NCBI RefSeq assembly: GCF_000006405.1
Contig: NW_003205565.1
Span: forward strand, 295,931 to 342,069
Direction: 5' to 3'
Length of the DNA stretch: 46,139 nucleotides
DNA from: Perkinsus marinus ATCC 50983
Taxonomy: Eukaryota > Perkinsozoa > Perkinsida > Perkinsidae
The position numbers were made by a program, and so were the translations under genes. Positions 41,700 through 46,139 of this stretch are shown in pieces. Every line of letters starts with the position of its first letter. The first letter of the stretch is position 1. The notes beneath the pieces were generated by a model, which saw only the letters and a program-made list of their open reading frames with translations, had not been told where the DNA came from and made no database searches.

Positions 41700-42890
41700 G
41701 AGATGGACAACGGCCAAGACGGTATCACTGTTCAAGCATGTATGACTCTCCCTAGGCCTGAAGTAACGCAAGTGTCACCTTCTACACTGATCTGGTGAAT
41801 CGAGGTCAGGTATTTCAGAAGCTGACTACAACCCCCCCTCCCCTTTGATAAGCGCTCATGAGATTCGAATGTGGCGTTTATCTTGCGAGGGTAAGCTCCC
41901 ACCTTTGTCTCGTCCTCCAGTCGACTGACTGCTCGTGATAGTTCAACCTGATCAGCGATCAACAGAGAACAACTCCACGTTTGGCCTCGTGACGAGTCCT
42001 TATAACCCAGTAATGTCGATTCGAGCGAGCTGGTCAATGACCAACCTCCGCAGCACTACTCACCACCATCAACTGCAAGCTCGCGTTATCGGCTCTCAGC
42101 TGTTCGATCTGTGACAGTAGCCGCTCGTTCTCGCTTCGCTGATTCCTCATGAATGTACTTTCGAGTTCGTCGAAAAATTGATCATAATCTGACAACACGA
42201 AAACTCATCATGTGGACAGCGAGGAAGTTGTTATGTTTACGGTACGTCAAACAGTGTTGTCAACGTGTGCATCCCGAGTCATGCATATTCAGGCATATTG
42301 TTAAGTTATCACTCGAGAAGTATTGCAGCGAACGAGTGTTAGTCCCATGCAATGAGGCACATGGTATCAACCGATTCGAATAAGTCGTCGAGATCCGACA
42401 CTACTCATGGCGTTTATTTACTCACTCTCGATGACCTCTTGCTTGACTCGCTCCACCAACTGGTGTTCTTCCTCGCTCAAGGTGGCCCGGTCCGACTGTT
42501 CCTGCTCCTCTGTACCAATCTCCTGACCCCGCAAGACGGCCAATTCTTTCCTTGCAGTCAGGACCTCGACGAGTAATATTTCCGGATGCACCCGCCCAGC
42601 AGCCGTGAAGATCCACCTCAGTCTCCACGGTGCGTTGCAAGTCCCGAATCCTCTGCTTCAGCCCTGAAAAGCATGCCTACTCCGACGGACACATCAGAGC
42701 ACAGTGTCACCCATGTTGCCACTCACGAATGAAGAGGCGTCACTCGTTCGGTGTCAATTTACCTATGCCGCGATTCGCATTATCCCCATCAACTGTGTCA
42801 GGGATTCCGTCTATCTGCGGTACCACGGACGAGGGGCTGTTCGATACAGACGGCGCAGACGACATGTCAGCTATCTCAACCTGAGCCATC
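41700..42890 (-). CDS. Coiled-coil protein, unknown
   Basis: Starts MAQVEIADMSSAPSVSNSPS (ATG 42,890) with a Ser/Pro-rich head, then GIGKLTPNERRLFIR and LKQRIRDLQRTVETEV. The next exon reads ILLVEVLTARKELAVLRGQE then EEQEQSDRATLSEEEHQLVE and ends at a GTGAGT donor near 42,425. Further exons are FFDELESTFMRNQRSENERL then SQIEQLRADNASLQLMV (42,065-42,170) and ADQVELSRAVSRLEDETK (near 41,920). Heptad-like patterns of Leu, Ile and Val with Glu, Arg and Gln throughout predict a long coiled coil. No further domain seen and the end is uncertain. Confidence 0.5.
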
Positions 42891-43311
42891 CGTGAGCTCC
42901 ATTCCATATCAACGAAACACCGCATTCTCCAGTGTCCAGGAATGGCATCGTATGACTGAACACATCTATCGCACGATTGCATTCGGATTAGTGCTGGCTC
43001 TGTCGTATTATTCCAACCACCTCGGAACTCGGATTCATTCAAAGGGCGAGATGAAGCCCTCGCCTTTTTCGACCGACCATTGAGGTCAGCGGTGAAAAAG
43101 GATAACACACTGAGCTGAGGAGCACAAAGATCGGCATCAGAGATGGGCAAACTATCACCAAGCCTGTGTCGAATGAGCATTTTACAACAGAACTCAACAA
43201 CCACCGAAAACATATTCCCTAAAACTATTTCACATTCCTGACTAGATTCATAGCAAGCAGTCCACTCGTGGTCCTACGACTCTCATGGCCTCTCCGAGAG
43301 GAATGCCCCAG

Positions 43312-43536
43312 TCAGATTGCGATTACTATCAACCCAACATCAACACAGCAGGTATAGAGAAGCCGGTCACTGAACCAGTCATCACGGACTGAGAAAATGG
43401 ATGCGCTGATCCTATACACAGCTAATCCAGTGACGAAGAGCAATATAATAGTAATGACAATGAAGAGGTGACTCCAGTGTACCGACCAATACCTCTCAAT
43501 GGTAACAAATGAACTACAATGAATACTTTTAATCAA
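43312..43536 (-). CDS. Small hydrophobic open frame, weak
   Basis: About 74 codons with two hydrophobic stretches (HLFIVITIILLFVTGLAVY and LLYTCCVDVGLIVIAI). It could be an exon of a small membrane protein. No homology recognised and no splice partners fixed. Confidence 0.2.
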   Translation of the reverse strand: MIKSIHCSSFVTIERYWSVHWSHLFIVITIILLFVTGLAVYRISASIFSVRDDWFSDRLLYTCCVDVGLIVIAI

Positions 43537-43619
43537 CTATCTCAGATACACTTGAAAAATAACGGCCGAAACCGCCAAGGGAACGGCTCGACTGAAACCG
43601 CAGCACTGCCAAGAAAAGG

Positions 43620-45077
43620 CTACATATTCACAGAGAGTGATACCACGTGGACGACAGCCTCATTCGGACTAATGCGTTGCATAACGAGCCGATTCTCTGA
43701 GAATTGCGAGTAGTCCCGCAACTGTTTCACCCAGTCCGCAGACTCTCGCAAATGAGCAGTCACCACCCCTGGGAGGTGGTCAGGCGACGAGCTTGTAGGT
43801 TTTTCAACTTCACAGGGTGCAGCAGTTGCATCTGTAGTGCATCCAACACTGCTAGAAACGGCCACCTCAGTCTTCACATTATCGTCGACCTCTGAGTCAT
43901 CGGCGTCCTCTTTCGGAGATAAAGAGTCAACCTTGAAGGCCTCGTCGACTAATTCATAGATTCTCACCAACAGCTTCAAAGCAGGGCCAAGACCGAGAAC
44001 CGGGTTCCGCTTGCAGTTCTCCATGAACGCTGGTGCATAGTACAGCAGATACGCGGGCTTCTCGTCAATACCATCTCTGTTGAGGTGCTCTACAAGCTCC
44101 TCACGCTTGGCAGCGGGCAAATCGTCGAAGGCATCTTGCAGTAGCCGCGTGTCAGCTGGGTTGAAGATACGACATAGACACACCAGCCTTGCAAATGCTC
44201 GATCCGCTCTATTAGTGATCTTCGGGAAGCTCTCAGCCGCTCGTTTGAGAAGGAAGCGATCATATACATCCCGAGGAGAACCAGTCTGTAGCTCCTGGAG
44301 AGCGTCAATTCCTCGGGCGAAGTTGTTGTACATGGTCTCAGTCATAAAGAGGCTTCCCTCCAAAGACCTCGCACCCAAAATCCCAGACATATCGGCGAAT
44401 ATGTGGAATAGGAAAAAGGGCATAGCATCAGTCGTCTTGTCCTTAAAAAGCCGCTTCACGCCGACCAGATTTGCCGGTAGATTCTCACCCTGGAGGAACT
44501 GTCCAAAGTTGAAGTTGACACGAAGTGAAGTCCGTATTAAGTCCTTGTAGTGGTCGGACAGGCTCTTATAGCTAGGCAGAACTTCAGGACAGTGGTCCAT
44601 GATGTACCCAAGAGCAGCGTCGTGGTCACGAATTTCATGAGGTACAACATCTGCTCGGAAGTCGTTCATCTTACCGAGGTCGTGGATCGCTGTGAAGCAC
44701 AGAAAGGCATCCAGGAGCTCCGCGTCGCGTACAGTCTTGATCTTCACCACGTCGGTAATCCACTGCCGAATAGCTTGCCAAGAACGCTCGCTGAGACGAT
44801 CCTTAGGATTCTGCCCCCTTACAAACTGGTCGTACTGGTTAGAGCACACCCAGAATACACTCAGCATCGCCCCTTGGGTCCTCAAACTCTCAACTTCTGC
44901 GGCAGCGAGCGGTACTGAAGCCGAGGCATCAGGAGTGAGATCAATCCGCCCCTTGAAGTAGCCCAACTCGGGATAGACAGAACGGATCTGCAGCAGGAAG
45001 TCGGTCTCTGTGCATGAGTTGCTCAAGATATCCTGCGCTAAGCGCAATCCCGCATTCCGATGACGAGCCAGTAGCGC
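43620..45077 (-). CDS. HD-like domain unit 2 of a tandem-repeat protein
   Basis: Exon starting after TTTTCAG at 45,078 (ALLARHRNAGLRLAQDILSN), open to the stop at 43,620. Core motif FTAIHDLGKMNDFRADV followed by EIRDHDAALGYIMDHCPEVL: an H-D pair plus a second H-D resembles HD-superfamily phosphohydrolases, where these residues bind metal. Then NFNFGQFLQGENLPANLVGV, FHIFADMSGILGARSLEGSL, NRADRAFARLVCLCRIF, RDGIDEKPAYLLYYAPAFM. The C-terminal about 120 residues are acidic and Ser-rich, unlike unit 1. No known family recognised beyond the HD-like motif. It shares all blocks with the frame upstream, and a short phase-0 intron links them. Confidence 0.68.
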   Translation of the reverse strand, partial: ALLARHRNAGLRLAQDILSNSCTETDFLLQIRSVYPELGYFKGRIDLTPDASASVPLAAAEVESLRTQGAMLSVFWVCSNQYDQFVRGQNPKDRLSERSWQAIRQWITDVVKIKTVRDAELLDAFLCFTAIHDLGKMNDFRADVVPHEIRDHDAALGYIMDHCPEVLPSYKSLSDHYKDLIRTSLRVNFNFGQFLQGENLPANLVGVKRLFKDKTTDAMPFFLFHIFADMSGILGARSLEGSLFMTETMYNNFARGIDALQELQTGSPRDVYDRFLLKRAAESFPKITNRADRAFARLVCLCRIFNPADTRLLQDAFDDLPAAKREELVEHLNRDGIDEKPAYLLYYAPAFMENCKRNPVLGLGPALKLLVRIYELVDEAFKVDSLSPKEDADDSEVDDNVKTEVAVSSSVGCTTDATAAPCEVEKPTSSSPDHLPGVVTAHLRESADWVKQLRDYSQFSENRLVMQRISPNEAVVHVVSLSVNM

Positions 45078-45134
45078 CTGAAAAGAACAGACTTGTACGA
45101 CTAACACGTAAGTCACAGCACGCTACACACACAC
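45078..45134 (-). other. Probable intron joining the two HD-like units
   Basis: 57 nt from GTGTGTGTAGCG to CTTTTCAG (an alternative donor 6 nt later gives 51 nt). Both borders are phase 0, joining FGLVD (or FGLVDVC) to ALLARHRN. Size fits other introns in the window. Confidence 0.55.
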
Positions 45135-46139
45135 GTCGACAAGCCCGAAGATTCGAGTTCGATGTCTCACTTCATCTGTGACTGGAATCCAGGGCTTCCC
45201 CTCGACCATCGCCTCGGAAGCGTTGATCTTGGTCAGGAACAGTTTCATTTGGTCGAAGGGCATTCGGGCAGAATATGTAGCTCCAAGAATAGCCAAATCC
45301 TTGATGTGGATTGTGACGTAGCCATCTTGGTACAGCGCAGCGTCACCAAACTCGTCTTCAGCAGTCTCGTAGACTTTTAAAAGCATCCTCACAGCAGATA
45401 ACAGGCCCACGGAGTCATTCCGCTTGCAGTTGCACAAGAAAGCGGGAGCATAGTAAACAAGGTAGCCGGGGCGACCAACAATACCATCTCTAGTGAGAAA
45501 TTCCGTGAGGGCCGAGCGCTCTGCTGGAGTCAGCCCTTCGTTCCACACAGCTGTGACTTCCTCGGCATCACTAAAGTCACTGACACGGGCTTGACAGCTC
45601 AGCCGGGCCAGAGCGAAGTCTGCTCTGTTGACCACATCTGCCCCAGTCGCCCGCGCTCGCCTAGTCAAGTACGACTTGTACACATCATCGACGCTCTCCG
45701 TGGTAAGCATCTCCAAACAGTTGACGCCATCCTGGAAGGTACTGTATAGAGACTGATCCATGGTCAAACTTCCTTCCCAAGTACGGGTGCCGGAGCTACC
45801 AGCAATGTCAACGAAGATGTGGAACAGATAGAACGACAAAGCATCCTTCCCCTCGTCACCCAGCATAGTCTTCACCTTCACCAAGTTGGCCGGCAGATTT
45901 TCGCCCTGCAGAAACTGACCAAAGTTGAACTCCACAGTAAGTGCGGAATGTATCAGCTTCTGGTAGAAAGCAGGCAACCTCAGATAGCTAGGGAGTACTG
46001 CGGGGGTATTCTCGATGATATATAAGAGAGCTTTGTCGTGATCTCGAATACCCGGAGACAAGTCCCTTCGGATATCACGGATCTTGCCCAAGTCGTGAAT
46101 TGCCATGAAGCATAGCATCGCATCCACCGCAATGGGATC
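45135..46139 (-). CDS. HD-like domain unit 1, continues beyond the window
   Basis: Open from the right edge. Blocks match unit 2 in order: MAIHDLGKIRDIRRDL, GIRDHDKALLYIIENTPAVL, VEFNFGQFLQGENLPANLVK, FHIFVDIAGSSGTRTWEGSL, NRADFALARLSCQARV, RDGIVGRPGYLVYYAPAFL and CKRN, LLKVYETAEDEFGDAAL. The equivalent of unit 2's ALLARHRN start would lie outside the window. This unit ends with PWIPVTDEVRHRTRIFGLVD, a segment absent from unit 2. If the intron at 45,078-45,134 is not used, it ends in VCV at 45,123 as a separate gene. Function unknown; the HD-like residues suggest metal-dependent hydrolysis. Confidence 0.68.

Noticed and set aside
1-46139. CRISPR arrays, bacterial operons or rRNA genes
   Set aside because: No regularly spaced repeats, Shine-Dalgarno-led operons or rRNA-like stretches were seen; gene structure is eukaryotic throughout.

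Overview
The window is nuclear DNA of a protist with very short spliceosomal introns (mostly 45-66 nt, GT...AG). Nearly all genes read as strings of short open segments joined by phase-consistent splice sites. Gene content (an organellar-type DNA polymerase I with a targeting-like N terminus, an AMSH-type deubiquitinase, OLA1, a zinc/cadmium P-type ATPase, SET and HD-like proteins) and gene style suggest an alveolate. A Perkinsus-like species is my best guess, but this is inference from style; no rRNA or marker gene is present.

Left part (1-14,152). Plus strand: the 3' part of an AMSH-like JAMM deubiquitinase, a small coiled-coil protein, a multi-exon membrane protein, then a long gene (about 4,972-9,659) encoding two SerB2-like phosphoserine phosphatase units. 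The first unit has lost the catalytic DxD motif and the second keeps it; a canonical phase-matched intron (7,378-7,438) joins them, so I read them as one fused protein. Minus strand: a DUF218 (YdcF/ElyC-like) gene and a complete OLA1 ATPase.

Middle (about 14.7-23.8 kb). A Ty3/gypsy-type LTR retrotransposon lies on the minus strand: gag zinc knuckle, a GGGAAAC frameshift heptamer, protease, a nested insertion with terminal inverted repeats, an intact RT-RNase H-integrase frame, an extra 592-codon frame after integrase, a polypurine tract and the 3' LTR. Its 5' part is lost in a 100-N gap. The hexamer AAGGTC (plus strand) is strikingly frequent throughout the element.

Right part (24.5-46.1 kb). 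Plus strand: a short-chain dehydrogenase and a P1B zinc/cadmium ATPase with a cysteine-rich tail. Minus strand: a family A DNA polymerase with 3'-5' exonuclease, an unknown intronless 338-aa gene, a SETD/LSMT-like methyltransferase, small membrane and coiled-coil proteins, and a protein with at least two tandem HD-like units that runs off the right edge.

Two small dispersed repeat families link the gene regions. One is a roughly 110-120 bp MITE with GGAGTTTCACCC termini (three copies, all within known or inferred introns). The other is a roughly 170-180 bp repeat ending in CCAACACTGC...CAG, one copy of which exactly fills an intron of the dehydrogenase gene, as expected of an introner-like element.
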